DNA from: Ravibacter sp037191015
GTDB taxonomy: Bacteria > Bacteroidota > Bacteroidia > Cytophagales > Spirosomataceae
DNA: 64,000 nucleotides
Direction of reading: 5' to 3'
Assembly (NCBI GenBank): GCA_037191015.1
Contig: JBBCKD010000027.1
Span: forward strand, 248,001 to 312,000
In this document: one piece after another, positions 28,501 to 37,000 of the stretch
Numbering within the stretch: the stretch's first letter is position 1
Layout: each line of letters starts with the position of its first letter
Made by a program: the position numbers and the translations under genes
The notes under the pieces: generated by a model
What the model was told of the DNA's origin: nothing
The model's input: the letters and a program-made list of their open reading frames with translations, nothing else
The model's database searches: none

Positions 28501-28908
28501 CGCCCTTCCGTACTTCCGGCCAACACCTATGACGAGGGCGTCAATATTGTTAAATACAAAATGCCGGAAAACGCGCCCAATGCCGGACAGGAGGTCGTAG
28601 TGGGGAGCTCGAACAACGCTTTCATCCGCTTCGACGACATAGACATTTCGAATGTGAAGAAGATTGCAGTCACCGCTATATCGTCAAAAGGCAGAACAGC
28701 CGGAGGAAAGCTGGAAGTGAGGCTGGATGCCCCGAACGGGCCGAAGGTCGGGGAAGGAACGGTTGCCGAAGATGCTGCTCAACCCGTACAGATCAGCTTA
28801 AAACCTGCGGCGACGCCTAAGAAGCGGCCTTTGTACTTTGTCTTCGTCAACCCCGACGCCAAAGGAAAGCAGCTTTTTTCCATCGGCGACATATCGTTCG
28901 AGCTATAA
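25543..28908 (+). CDS. exported multidomain sugar oxidoreductase: ThuA - GSDH - PKD - cytochrome c - CBM-like
   Basis: An 1121-aa protein. A signal peptide (residues 1-26, ending VSAQ) is followed by a ThuA-like glutamine-amidotransferase fold (about 30-245; GGGGYVGVHAATDTEYEWPW). Next is a glucose/sorbosone-dehydrogenase beta-propeller (about 265-690; GGSIEWDAQGNLYLSTGDDT), a PKD domain (about 696-783), and a cytochrome c domain with Cys866, Cys869 and His870 in CQACH. The C-terminal beta domain (about 960-1121) resembles a CBM6-type carbohydrate-binding module. It is probably a periplasmic or surface PQQ-type dehydrogenase passing electrons from sugar oxidation to its own haem. Such fusions are common in Bacteroidota; the true substrate is not known. 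Confidence 0.88.
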   Translation: MAKSIRYEVLAAIVSLLACLPLSVSAQTGKRMLVFSKTKAFRHASIPAGQKALIKLGSENGIAVDTTENSAVFTEDNLARYGAVVFLNTTGDVLDAEQQSTFERYIQGGGGYVGVHAATDTEYEWPWYNKLSGAYFLSHPSNPNVQEGEAYAVNKDHPSMFGFPDQWKIKDEFYDFKSFNKDVNVLVKIDEKTYEGGKMGDDHPMSWYHEFDGGKAFYTNFGHENATYENPVFLKHLLGGVQYVWADRVDYAKARPEENRFTRNVLAEGLDEPTELVVLDDHKVLFTERKGTIKLYDPQTGRIKVVAEMPVYTKFEYGLMGMNIDPDFNKNKWIYLFYSPLSTAADTAQHLSRFVYDTTRDTLLPDTEKVLLTVPVKRTDCCHTGGSIEWDAQGNLYLSTGDDTNPFASNGFSPSDGRPGREGWNAMATSSNTNDLRGKILRIKPQDDGTYTIPEGNLFPQGNPRARPEIYVMGNRNPYRISVDKRTGYLYWGEVGPDAANDKPDRGPRGHDEVNQARKAGYFGWPLFVADNRAYNRYDFDTQVSGEKYDAANPVNDSPHNTGLRELPPAQPAFIYYPYADSPEFGPIVGKGGRNAMAGPVYYFDDFDNGKDKFPRYYNGKFFAYDWIRDYINIVSMNKNGDLTYIERFMPGEKFSHPIDMQFAKDGSLYVLEYGNKWFAQNDDARLSHITFNPGNRAPKAVASADRTTGAVPLTVRFSSEGSLDYDGDAVSYSWNFGRGQGNSTEANPAFVYKKPGEYTAVLTVTDSHGNARSSNVIVKAGNEPPKVEIAIRGNQSFYWKDKPVSYEVKVSDKEDGSLAAKTIASEDVYMHINYLEGFDKTLLAQGHQANTGFATGKRLIELSDCQACHTISQKSIGPTYTDIAKKYEKDNNAQKTLAKKIIEGGGGVWGEQVMAPHPQHKLSEAEDMVKYILSLAKEQKTNSPLKGNYLPESKDKPGAYIFSASYTDKGTHSMGPLTGGQTVSLRPSVLPANTYDEGVNIVKYKMPENAPNAGQEVVVGSSNNAFIRFDDIDISNVKKIAVTAISSKGRTAGGKLEVRLDAPNGPKVGEGTVAEDAAQPVQISLKPAATPKKRPLYFVFVNPDAKGKQLFSIGDISFEL

Positions 28909-28924
28909 TTTAAGGTACATCAGT

Positions 28925-28967
28925 AAAAAGACAGCCCGGTGACAAAAACGTCGGGCTGTCTTTTTTT
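28925..28967 (+). terminator. rho-independent terminator of the ThuA/GSDH gene
   Basis: The arms AAAAAGACAGCCCG (28925-28938) and CGGGCTGTCTTTTT (28952-28965) are exact inverted copies and the right arm runs into a T tract. It lies 17 bp after the stop codon at 28908. The A-rich left flank means that it could also work on the opposite strand, although no gene converges on it. Confidence 0.85.
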
Positions 28968-28993
28968 ACGTCAAAACGCTGCAATACCATTAG

Positions 28994-29016
28994 TACTGTA
29001 AGATTATTTTACAGTA
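28994..29016. repeat. 8-bp inverted repeat TACTGTAA/TTACAGTA in the leader region of the MBL-fold gene
   Basis: TACTGTAA (28994-29001) and TTACAGTA (29009-29016) are exact inverted copies 7 nt apart, about 95 bp before the ATG at 29112. There is no T tract, so a dimeric-regulator site is more likely than a terminator. No matching regulator is identifiable from the window. Confidence 0.4.
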
Positions 29017-29111
29017 GTTAATGAAGAGAAGGCCGGCAGGAGGCGTACGGTACCCTACCGGTTTCTTTATCCGGTCAGATTGAATTGACCGGGCATTAAC
29101 AAATCATACAG

Positions 29112-29825
29112 ATGCAGGTATTACGAAATATATATCAGGTGGGCGGCGATTTGAACGGCATTACTTTCGATGAGCCGCGCGCACTCTGGAACGACGCCAA
29201 CAGCTATGTCATCGATACCGGTCAGGGACTCGTGATGATCGACTGCGGCTGCGGCGATACGATGGAGCAGATCTTCAGCAACATGCGCTACTGGAACCTG
29301 GATCCCTCCTCCATCCGGTACTGTATCCTTACCCATCCTCATTTCGACCATGCGGGCGGCGGACATAAGCTTAAGGAACTGGGCGTGAAGTTTATCGCTA
29401 TCGAAGAAACCGCGGATGCCGTGGCCTCGGGCGACGAAAGATGTTGCGGCTACCTTTATCATAAAACTTTCGTCCCGTTTGAAGTGGACCGGAAGGTGAA
29501 GGACGGGGAAGAATTTGAAGTTCTCGGGCTGAAATTCAGGACCGTCCATGTCCCCGGGCATAGCATGGGCTGCACCGCATACCTGCTTCCATGGGAGGGC
29601 AGGCTTCTCAATTTCAGCGGAGACGTGATCGGGACCCTCCTCGGTGGCGATTTCGGCTGGGACGGCAGCATCGATTTCAACAAACCCGTCTATATCCAGT
29701 CGCTTCTCAAGCTTTCCAGGATCGATGTGGATATCATGCTCCCCGGCCACGGGCTGATCTATTTCCATAAACCCCGTATCAGGGTGGAAGAAGCATTGAA
29801 TTCCGCGCTCATTCAATGGCGGTAG
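29112..29825 (+). CDS. MBL-fold metallo-hydrolase
   Basis: A 237-aa metallo-beta-lactamase-fold enzyme with the metal motif THPHFDHAGGG (His75, His77, Asp79, His80), a further His in VHVPGHSMGC, an Asp in NFSGDVIG and a final His in LPGHGLI, the full two-metal set. There is no signal peptide, so it is cytoplasmic. The family spans glyoxalase II, lactonases and other hydrolases, and the substrate cannot be assigned. It stands alone between a terminator and the DEAD-box leader. An adjacent Cys pair (DERCCGYLYH) is unusual but of unknown relevance. Confidence 0.85.
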   Translation: MQVLRNIYQVGGDLNGITFDEPRALWNDANSYVIDTGQGLVMIDCGCGDTMEQIFSNMRYWNLDPSSIRYCILTHPHFDHAGGGHKLKELGVKFIAIEETADAVASGDERCCGYLYHKTFVPFEVDRKVKDGEEFEVLGLKFRTVHVPGHSMGCTAYLLPWEGRLLNFSGDVIGTLLGGDFGWDGSIDFNKPVYIQSLLKLSRIDVDIMLPGHGLIYFHKPRIRVEEALNSALIQWR

Positions 29826-29853
29826 TGTTCCTCAAAAAAAACACATCAAACCA

Positions 29854-29884
29854 TTGTATTAGAAAAACACAATCATTACCTTTG
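29854..29884 (+). promoter_or_regulatory. Bacteroidota promoter of the DEAD-box helicase gene
   Basis: TTG at 29854-29856 and TACCTTTG at 29877-29884 are separated by 20 bp, an excellent match to the -33 TTG / -7 TAnnTTTG promoter of this phylum. Transcription should start near 29890, about 320 nt before the helicase ATG. Confidence 0.8.
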
Positions 29885-29889
29885 CGGAA

Positions 29890-30211
29890 ATTTTAGCGAA
29901 CACATCCGTTCGTTTCTCTGCTTAACAGACGAAGTACTCAGGGTATTTCCGTCCACTACACAGCCAACTTGTTTGGCCTTCAGTATGGTCCTGCAGAGCC
30001 TCCGGGTGTATCGCGGAAGGCTTTGGTAAACCAAAATGGTGAAATCGGCTTAACTATTCTCTTGCGAGGCTCATTGAACGATGCTCCTTCAATGTCCCGG
30101 CTTGGTTAGATATGTTTATTCAACATGGTTATTTTTCAGCCGATACACTTCATCGGTTACCACTGTCAGATTAAAAATGTTCAATTGTACTGAATTAAAA
30201 GTAAAACAAAA
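29890..30211 (+). promoter_or_regulatory. long structured 5' leader of the DEAD-box RNA helicase mRNA
   Basis: About 320 nt between the predicted transcription start and the ATG hold no clear gene but several hairpins: TTCGT (29909-29913) with ACGAA (29929-29933); AGCCTCCG (29997-30004) with CGGAAGGCT (30014-30022); TTTGGT (30022-30027) with ACCAAA (30030-30035); CATTGAA (30072-30078) with TTCAATG (30088-30094); ATGTT (30112-30116) with AACAT (30122-30126). Long structured leaders before RNA helicase genes can serve cold-shock or autoregulatory control; that role is inferred here. A 20-codon ORF at 30112-30174 is probably chance. Confidence 0.55.
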
Positions 30212-31990
30212 ATGACAGTTATTGAAAGTAATTCAATTGTTGAGACATTCCAGGAACTGGGTGTTTCGGAGGAAATCCTGAAAGGGCTCGCCGCTATGGG
30301 GATCGAAAAACCGTCGCCGATACAGGCACAGGGAATCCCCCCGGTCCTGGAAGGTAACGATGTAATAGGGCAGGCACAGACCGGAACCGGAAAAACGGCT
30401 GCTTTCGGGATCCCGGTGCTGGAAAGGACCGATCCTTCGGATAATGCAACCCAGGCTTTGATCCTGTGCCCGACGCGCGAGCTGGCCGTACAGGTTTCGG
30501 AAGAGCTCAGGAAAATAGGCAAATATCTTCCGCAGATCAAAATCGAGGCCATCTATGGCGGAGATTCGATCGATCGCCAGATCCGCTCGCTGCGCAAGGG
30601 CGTACACATCGTGGTAGGTACCCCCGGGCGTGTGATGGATCACCTCGAAAGGGGAACGCTCAATCTCGACAACGTTAAAATGATGGTGCTCGACGAAGCA
30701 GACGAAATGCTTGACATGGGCTTCCGCGAGGATATAGAAAGTATCCTTACCGATATGCCCGAAGAAAGGCAGACTATCCTTTTCTCGGCTACTATGTCGA
30801 AGCCGATCATGGCCATCACCCGGAAGTTCCAGGACAACCCGGTGCTGATCAAGGTGGTAAGGAATGAGCTGACCAACCAGAACATCGAACAGGTCTATTT
30901 CGAGGTAAAACCCCAGGCAAAAGTGGAGGTGATGACCCGCCTGATCGACATGCACGATATCAAATCCCTCCTGGTGTTCTGCAATACCAAGCGTAAGGTA
31001 GACGAGATCGTGGAAGAGCTCCAGCTGCGCGGATATGCCGCGGAAGGACTTCACGGCGACCTGCGCCAGCAACAACGCAACAACGTAATGAGCAAGTTCA
31101 AATCAGGGGTTACGACGATACTCGTAGCGACTGATGTGGCTGCCCGCGGTATCGACGTAAGTGGGCTCGACGCGGTCATCAACCACGATATCCCGCTCGA
31201 CGAGGAATACTACGTGCATCGTATCGGTCGTACAGGCCGCGCCGGTATGTCGGGGAAAGCATTTTCACTGGTGGCCCGCGATGAAAAATTCAGGCTGAGA
31301 GGTATAGAATCCTATGCCAAGGCCAAAATAGAAAAAGGGGTTATCCCTTCTTTTGAAGATATACTGGGAGTGCGTAAAGCCCGCTTCGTAGATAATATCG
31401 CTGCAACGATCAACGAAAATAACGACATAACTTCTTACGAGGACGTGCTTGAGTCGCTGCGTCACAGCGGCTATACCGTCGAGCAGGTAATCGCTGCCAT
31501 GGCGAAAAAAATCATGGGCGTTCAGAAAAACGAATATGCCGACGGTAATCTTGCCTGGGAGGAAAGAAGAAGCGACAGGCGCGGGGATGAACGCGGTGAG
31601 AGACGTGGTGGTGACAGGAAAGCCGGCGGACGTTTTGAAGGCCGTGGCGGAGAAAGAAGAGGCGACAGGTTTGGAGACCGCGATCGTCGCGGCGGAGACC
31701 GTGGTGGTTTCGGCGGACGCAACGAAGGACGGCGCGGAAGAGGACAGGCTGAGCCCGGCATGACCAGGCTGTTTTTCAACCTGGGAAGGCAGGATCACCT
31801 GCAGCCCCGCGATTTTGTCGGCGCTATCGCAGGTGAAGCCAATATTCCCGGCACTTCCATCGGCGCCATCGATATTCACGACAAATTCACCTATGTCGAT
31901 ATCCCCGAGCGTGATGTTCGCTCTGTGCTCCATGCTATGGACGGGAATACGATCAAAGGGAAGTTCGTAAATGTCGATGTAGCGAAATAA
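30212..31990 (+). CDS. deaD: DEAD-box ATP-dependent RNA helicase with RGG-like linker and DbpA-type RNA-binding domain
   Basis: A 592-aa helicase. Seen in order: Q motif (PSPIQAQ, about 34-40), Walker A AQTGTGKT (55-62), PTREL, TPGR, DEAD (161-164), SAT (192-194), ARGID and HRIGRTGRAG. After the core (about 375) comes a helical stretch, then an Arg/Gly/Asp-rich disordered region (about 450-515), and finally a DbpA-like RNA-binding domain (about 517-592, MTRLFFNLGRQDHLQPRDFV). Such proteins remodel structured RNA and assist ribosome assembly and cold growth. The long structured leader suggests post-transcriptional control. Family assignment is certain; the deaD/csdA name is by architecture. 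Confidence 0.93.
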   Translation: MTVIESNSIVETFQELGVSEEILKGLAAMGIEKPSPIQAQGIPPVLEGNDVIGQAQTGTGKTAAFGIPVLERTDPSDNATQALILCPTRELAVQVSEELRKIGKYLPQIKIEAIYGGDSIDRQIRSLRKGVHIVVGTPGRVMDHLERGTLNLDNVKMMVLDEADEMLDMGFREDIESILTDMPEERQTILFSATMSKPIMAITRKFQDNPVLIKVVRNELTNQNIEQVYFEVKPQAKVEVMTRLIDMHDIKSLLVFCNTKRKVDEIVEELQLRGYAAEGLHGDLRQQQRNNVMSKFKSGVTTILVATDVAARGIDVSGLDAVINHDIPLDEEYYVHRIGRTGRAGMSGKAFSLVARDEKFRLRGIESYAKAKIEKGVIPSFEDILGVRKARFVDNIAATINENNDITSYEDVLESLRHSGYTVEQVIAAMAKKIMGVQKNEYADGNLAWEERRSDRRGDERGERRGGDRKAGGRFEGRGGERRGDRFGDRDRRGGDRGGFGGRNEGRRGRGQAEPGMTRLFFNLGRQDHLQPRDFVGAIAGEANIPGTSIGAIDIHDKFTYVDIPERDVRSVLHAMDGNTIKGKFVNVDVAK

Positions 31991-32052
31991 GGCTTTGTAA
32001 CTGCGACTGTTGATCAGTTAGTGTCGTAGTTTAAGGTTTTAAATGGTTTATT

Positions 32053-32294
32053 TTTGAACCATTAAGGGATTAAGGATAGCTAAGAAGGCACTTAATGTTC
32101 TTAATTCCTTAATGGTTTTCATTTTTTGTCTCTCATTTCTTTGAACCATTAAGGGATTAAGGATAGTTAAGAAGGCACTTAATGTTCTTAATTCCTTAAT
32201 GGTTTTCATTTTTGTCTCTCATTTCTTTGAACCATTAAGGGATTAAGGATAGCTAAGAAGGCACTTAATGTTCTTAATTCCTTAATGGTTTTCA
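32053..32294. repeat. three tandem 86-87-bp hairpin repeats (third copy truncated)
   Basis: Units begin at 32053, 32140 and 32226; the first two are 87 and 86 bp and the third stops after 69 bp. They are almost identical (one C/T change and one T length change). Each unit folds by itself: in unit 1, arm 32057-32074 pairs with 32100-32117 over 18 positions with a single G-U. They fill the 305-bp gap between the convergent helicase and GxxExxY genes, so they may act as tandem bidirectional terminators. There are no unique spacers, so this is not a CRISPR array. Confidence 0.85.
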
Positions 32295-32295
32295 C

Positions 32296-32703
32296 TTATT
32301 CATCCGGCAAGAGACTAAAATATTCATTTACAAAAGGTTTTAGCGATCTGCTGATATCATCGGTAAAGAAATTGATTAACAATCCCCGGGGCATTTTCAA
32401 CAATTTCATATAGGTCATCAATTGAGCCTCATGGACGGGTAAAACCTGTTCAACAGCTTTCAATTCTACTATTATGGTATTATTGACCAGTAAATCCAAC
32501 CTTAGTCCTGTGTCCAGGATGATGTTGCCATACATAACCGGTACGGCAATCTGCTGGACAACCTCGTAACCATTTCGGATAAGCTCATATTTTAAACATT
32601 TTTCATAAACGCTTTCCAGTAATCCCGGCCCGAGTGCTTTATGAACTTTAATAGCACATCCCGTTATCACGTATGACAACTGCGTTACCTCCTTCTTTGT
32701 CAT
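32296..32703 (-). CDS. GxxExxY family protein
   Basis: A 135-aa protein with the name-giving motif in HKALGPGLLESVYEKCL (Gly27, Glu30, Tyr33). A later acidic and basic set, LDTGLRLDLLVNNTIIVELK, fits the PD-(D/E)xK nuclease-like core proposed for this family. Family function is not settled. It is widespread in Bacteroidota, often standing alone next to repeats, as here: it ends 2 bp from the triple hairpin array. No signal peptide or membrane segment. Confidence 0.88.
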   Translation of the reverse strand: MTKKEVTQLSYVITGCAIKVHKALGPGLLESVYEKCLKYELIRNGYEVVQQIAVPVMYGNIILDTGLRLDLLVNNTIIVELKAVEQVLPVHEAQLMTYMKLLKMPRGLLINFFTDDISRSLKPFVNEYFSLLPDE

Positions 32704-32820
32704 TTGAAGATGTATTAAAAGTATAGTATATTAGTAATTCTCCCGGCCGTATTAATTCCCGGGACATTAGTCACTCTATCAAATATCGGCTCCTCCTTCA
32801 GAGCTACAGATACCCTGTTC

Positions 32821-33984
32821 TTATTTCTCTCTCTCGAAATAGAAAATCCCCCGCTTATTCCCGATCACGAGATCGCCCCTTCCGTCGCCGTTCATGTCGG
32901 TAACAACCAGGTGTAGTCCCGACCCTGAATTATCGTCCAGCACATGCCGTTTCCACGTAGGATTTTTACCCGGCGCAAATTCATACCAGATCAGCAGGGG
33001 CGGATCATGCTCACCCGGATCATTGCCGTTATGGGCAAAGAAACGCTTCCCGGTAACCAGGTCGGGATGGCCGTCGCCGTTAAGGTCGGTAAACGCCAGG
33101 CTGTGGGTCTGGCCCAGTGATTGGTCAATGAGGTGGGTCTTCCACTCCGGACGCCCGTCCTTTCCCTTCTGTTGCTCAAACCACCAGACGCCGAATTGAT
33201 GCGCAGAGCTTGAAACAACATCCACCAGCCCGTCGCCATTGAAGTCGTGCACGTACATCTGAGCACTCGGCTCGCCGAAATCTGCCCTGTGAAATTTCCA
33301 GTTCCTTTGCGTCCGGTCTTCGGGAGCTTCCCACCATCCCTGGGTGATGATCACATCCTTGCGGCCGTCTCCGTTCATATCCGCAAAACCCAGGCCGTGG
33401 GTATATTTGTGGGTAGCCAGCGTGTCGTTATCGCTGATCACAAATTTATCCCACTGCGTTTTTCCCTTCTCCGAAGGAGCTTTCAGCCAGATGAACTCCT
33501 TTGCTTCCGAATCGTTGCAGATGATATCCCTGCGCCCGTCGCCGTCCACGTCCTCGAACAGGGGAGACTCGTTGCCCACAGAGGTATGCAGGAGATGCAT
33601 AGGCCAGTGACCGGGCTTTCCTTGCGGATTTTCATACCAGTAGGCAGCTTTTCCGGGGTGATCGATCCGTATATAATCTATCCAGCCGTCCAGGTTTACA
33701 TCCATTGTAAAATGCAGAAAAGCATTCCCGTAGGTGTTGACCGCAAACGAAAGCGGCGGGGCCAGCTCGTGCATTTTCCAATCGGGCGCTTCAAACCAAT
33801 AGGAACCCGCCAGGATATCAGGCTTCCCATCCCTGTTTACATCGCCTGTTGTTACGCCTTCCGCTATAAACTCCCTGGTAAGGGTATGTTTCCTGTATTT
33901 CACTTCCCCGCCTTTCCGAACCTGTGCACACCCTGTCCCGATCTGCAATACCAGGCCCAATGCAAGGAGAATCGATCTGTTCAT
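32821..33984 (-). CDS. exported FG-GAP/VCBS-repeat beta-propeller lipoprotein
   Basis: A 387-aa protein with an N-terminal signal ending LQIGTGC (a lipobox-like Cys at about 19), then repeated FG-GAP/VCBS units, each with a calcium-binding DxNxDGxxD loop: DVNRDGKPDI, DVNLDGWIDY, DVDGDGRRDI, DMNGDGRKDV, DFNGDGLVDV, DLNGDGHPDL, DMNGDGRGDL. Seven such units suggest a seven-bladed propeller. It is the last gene of a three-gene run with a Gfo/Idh/MocA oxidoreductase and a PVC-type cytochrome c protein (29 bp gap), so it probably serves surface carbohydrate handling, as a binding or accessory protein. Substrate unknown. Confidence 0.8.
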   Translation of the reverse strand: MNRSILLALGLVLQIGTGCAQVRKGGEVKYRKHTLTREFIAEGVTTGDVNRDGKPDILAGSYWFEAPDWKMHELAPPLSFAVNTYGNAFLHFTMDVNLDGWIDYIRIDHPGKAAYWYENPQGKPGHWPMHLLHTSVGNESPLFEDVDGDGRRDIICNDSEAKEFIWLKAPSEKGKTQWDKFVISDNDTLATHKYTHGLGFADMNGDGRKDVIITQGWWEAPEDRTQRNWKFHRADFGEPSAQMYVHDFNGDGLVDVVSSSAHQFGVWWFEQQKGKDGRPEWKTHLIDQSLGQTHSLAFTDLNGDGHPDLVTGKRFFAHNGNDPGEHDPPLLIWYEFAPGKNPTWKRHVLDDNSGSGLHLVVTDMNGDGRGDLVIGNKRGIFYFEREK

Positions 33985-34013
33985 TTGATGTTAAGTTTTG
34001 TAAAACTGCTGCG

Positions 34014-37000
34014 TTACCTCACGGTCGAAAGATAGCCCAGCAATTCATAAAAGTCATTTTCAGGAATAGTATACCGGAACTGGTCCGGCATAATTGTCAT
34101 ATTCACGGTAAAGTAGTCATCGATATTGTCATGCGGTACCGAAAATTCCTGCCCGGCATGGTCGGCAAATACCAGTATGGCCCCTTCGGCACGGCGATAA
34201 AGCCCGAGCTTCTGCTCTCCCGATTTTAAGTTGATCTGGTAGGTTTTGAACGCCTCGGTAATATTACGGTTCGGGGATAGGATCTTCTCGGTCAGCGCTT
34301 TAATTCCCCAATTGCCGATCCCGTCCAGCTGAGGGCCTACCATCCCTCCCGCTCCTTTGATCTGGTGGCACGCCGAGCAATTACCCATGAATATTTCCCG
34401 GCCCTTTCCGGGATTTCCTTTATAGTTTCTGGCGCGCTCTTCCCTTTGTACAAGCAGATCGTCCAGATCCTTCGCCGCCGTTTCACTGACGGCTAAAAGT
34501 CGCTGAAGCCTGGTATTTTCGCTGTTTTTCAGGTAATCGCTCAGGATCGTCTTCAGCCTCCCGGCCTGCAGAAGATCGAGCGGCGCCTCATTATTTTCCA
34601 TCGCATCGACAACCAGCTCCATACCTCCCGGCGCCGTGGAAAGAGCCGAAAGTATCGCCACCTGGAGGCTTCGCGGGCTGCCGGGAAGCTGCCTGCGCAA
34701 AGCGGCCAGGTTTTGGGGTGTCGGATTTGCAGCTATGCCGGTCACCAGCTTTTCCTTGTAAGCGGAACCGGTCGCAGGATCTCCGAACAGGCCTGTAAAA
34801 ACGGGGGTATAGGCCACAGGCGAGATTTTCACCAGGGCATCTGCCGCCGCCTGCTGAAACTCCGGCGGATTTCCTGCCGAAAGAAACGACATCAGCGGTT
34901 CCGCCATCCCGCGTATCCTCATTTGTCCCAGGATTTCGGCAGCGGCGGTAAACTGGGATTTATGCAAATTGCCGGGGCTATGTAAAGCTTCCGGCGCTCT
35001 CCCGGCATACATTGTTACGACTTCCCGGGCAGCTTTCCCTGCCAGCATCGCCAGGACAGGCGGCCTGCTCCTCCCCGACTGCTGCAATCCCCTGGCAATT
35101 GCCCGAAGCCGCGACAGGTAGGCAGGTTCTGCCGGCGCGAGATCCCTGATCATAAAAGCGGACAGTACATCTGCCTGGCCCGGGGTGATATGCGAAGCTA
35201 CATATTCAAGAAAAGGGTCCGGGAGATCCGGAATATTGCCTTCCAGCAGGTAGGCCAGCACGAAGTTGGCCATTGTTTTATCGGGAAGATCCAGCGCAGC
35301 GTTGGCCATCAGCCCCTTCTGCTCCTTTGTCCATGAACGCCTGATTACCTTGGCCGCCACATCCCTTTCGGCAAGGTTGTTCCTGATCGCCAGCAAAACC
35401 GTATATCTGAGGTGAGAGTCTTCTTCCGGAACTCGGATATACAAGTCCATTAACGGTGTTAGATTTTCTATCGATGGAAAATTATTAAGCACCTCTGCGG
35501 CAGTCCTCTGTATGAAGGGGCTTTTATCCTGTAATAGCCCGAGTATCCCGGCCCGGAGCTTTCCGTCCGGCTTTTGCTGCTGCGACAGGATACGAAGCGT
35601 ATGGATCCTGATCTCCTCGTGGTTTGCGCTCAGTCCAATGTCAGTCAGGTTGCCGCTCCAGTGGCTGAGCCTGTACAGAAGCCACAGGGCCTGTACCCTG
35701 GCCTGCCAGGGCTTCGCCTCGTTTGCCGCCAGGTTTGTGAGCGGGACTATTGCATCGGCTCCGAAACTGTCAAAGATCCGGTCGGCTATTCTCATCCGTA
35801 TGTTAAGCTGCGGGATGTCCAGGCTTTCGATAAGCTCGCAAAGCGGCGCCTTCGACCAGTCTTTCTCCGACCAGGCTGCTTTCTCCCCGCCTTTGTAGCT
35901 GATCCGCCAGATCCTCCCGCTCGACCGGTCCCTGCCCGGGTGCTTAAGGTCAACTTCGTAATGCCCGATGATGCGGTTATAAAAATCAGCGATGTAAATG
36001 GCTCCGTCAGGCCCGACTTTTATATCGACCGGCCTGAACCATGGATCATCGCTCAGCAGAAAATCTTCTTCAAACTTCAACACCGGTGTAGAGCCTTTAA
36101 AGCTGACGGAATTCCTGCTGATACGGCTGGTTACGACGTCACCGATAAAAAAGCTGTTCCGGTAAGACGGCGGGAAATGAACGCCTGTATAATAAACGAG
36201 CCCGGCGAGCGCAGTGGACCCGAGCTCGTAGTTCGTCATTTCAGGCCCGAACCCTATGCCCGTCGGCTTTTTACCGAAATGCGGGTATTCCGCCCCCGGT
36301 ATCAGCTGGTACAGCGGCTTGGAATGACAGTCCACCGAATAGAGATATCCCCGCTCATCATAGCTGAACCCGAAAGGGTTTACCCGTCCGTAAGTGGTTT
36401 GCTCGGCACGGCTCCCGTCAGTCCTGAAGCGGAAAGTATTGCCGGAAAACATGGTAAGCGAGTCTCCGTCGGCGCCTGCTATGCGGGAAGTATTGGAAAA
36501 CCCGTGGCTGGAATGCACCCATCCGTCGAATCCGCGGATAAAGTTGTTGACCATCCCGTGGGTATCGTTGTAGCCAAACGGCCCCAGTAACCTGACAGCC
36601 TCATCGGCTTTGTCATCGCCGTTGCGGTCCTTAAAATAGTAAACATCCGGAATACTATAGGCGATCGCCCCGTCGGACATGGGCATGATCCCTATCGGGA
36701 TATTCAACCCTGTTTTAAAATCTGTAAACTTGTCTGCCTTCCCGTCTCCGTCAAGATCTTCAAGTATGGTGATCTTGTCCTTCCCCATGCTGCCTGTTGC
36801 CGCCATAGGGTATTCCGTCGACTGGGTGACCCACAGCCGCCCCCTGTCGTCGAATTCGATATTCATCGGCTTTCCTATCTGCGGCTCCGATGCAAATAAC
36901 GTGATCTCGAACCCCGGAGGCAGCTTAAAGCCCTTCACCTGCTTTTCCGGCGCCTGGAAATCCGTGCTCCTGACGTGTTCGGAATACCTGTCGGCACCTT

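Noticed and set aside
30112..30174. Twenty-codon open frame in the DEAD-box leader as a leader peptide
   Set aside because: No regulatory codon run or recognisable pattern; it overlaps a hairpin and is likely chance.
32053..32294. Direct repeats that might be a CRISPR array
   Set aside because: Units are contiguous with no unique spacers, and no cas genes are nearby.
35574..36590. Plus-strand open frame (338 codons) opposite the PVC-type cytochrome c gene
   Set aside because: Antisense shadow without motifs; the minus-strand gene has clear domains and operon spacing.
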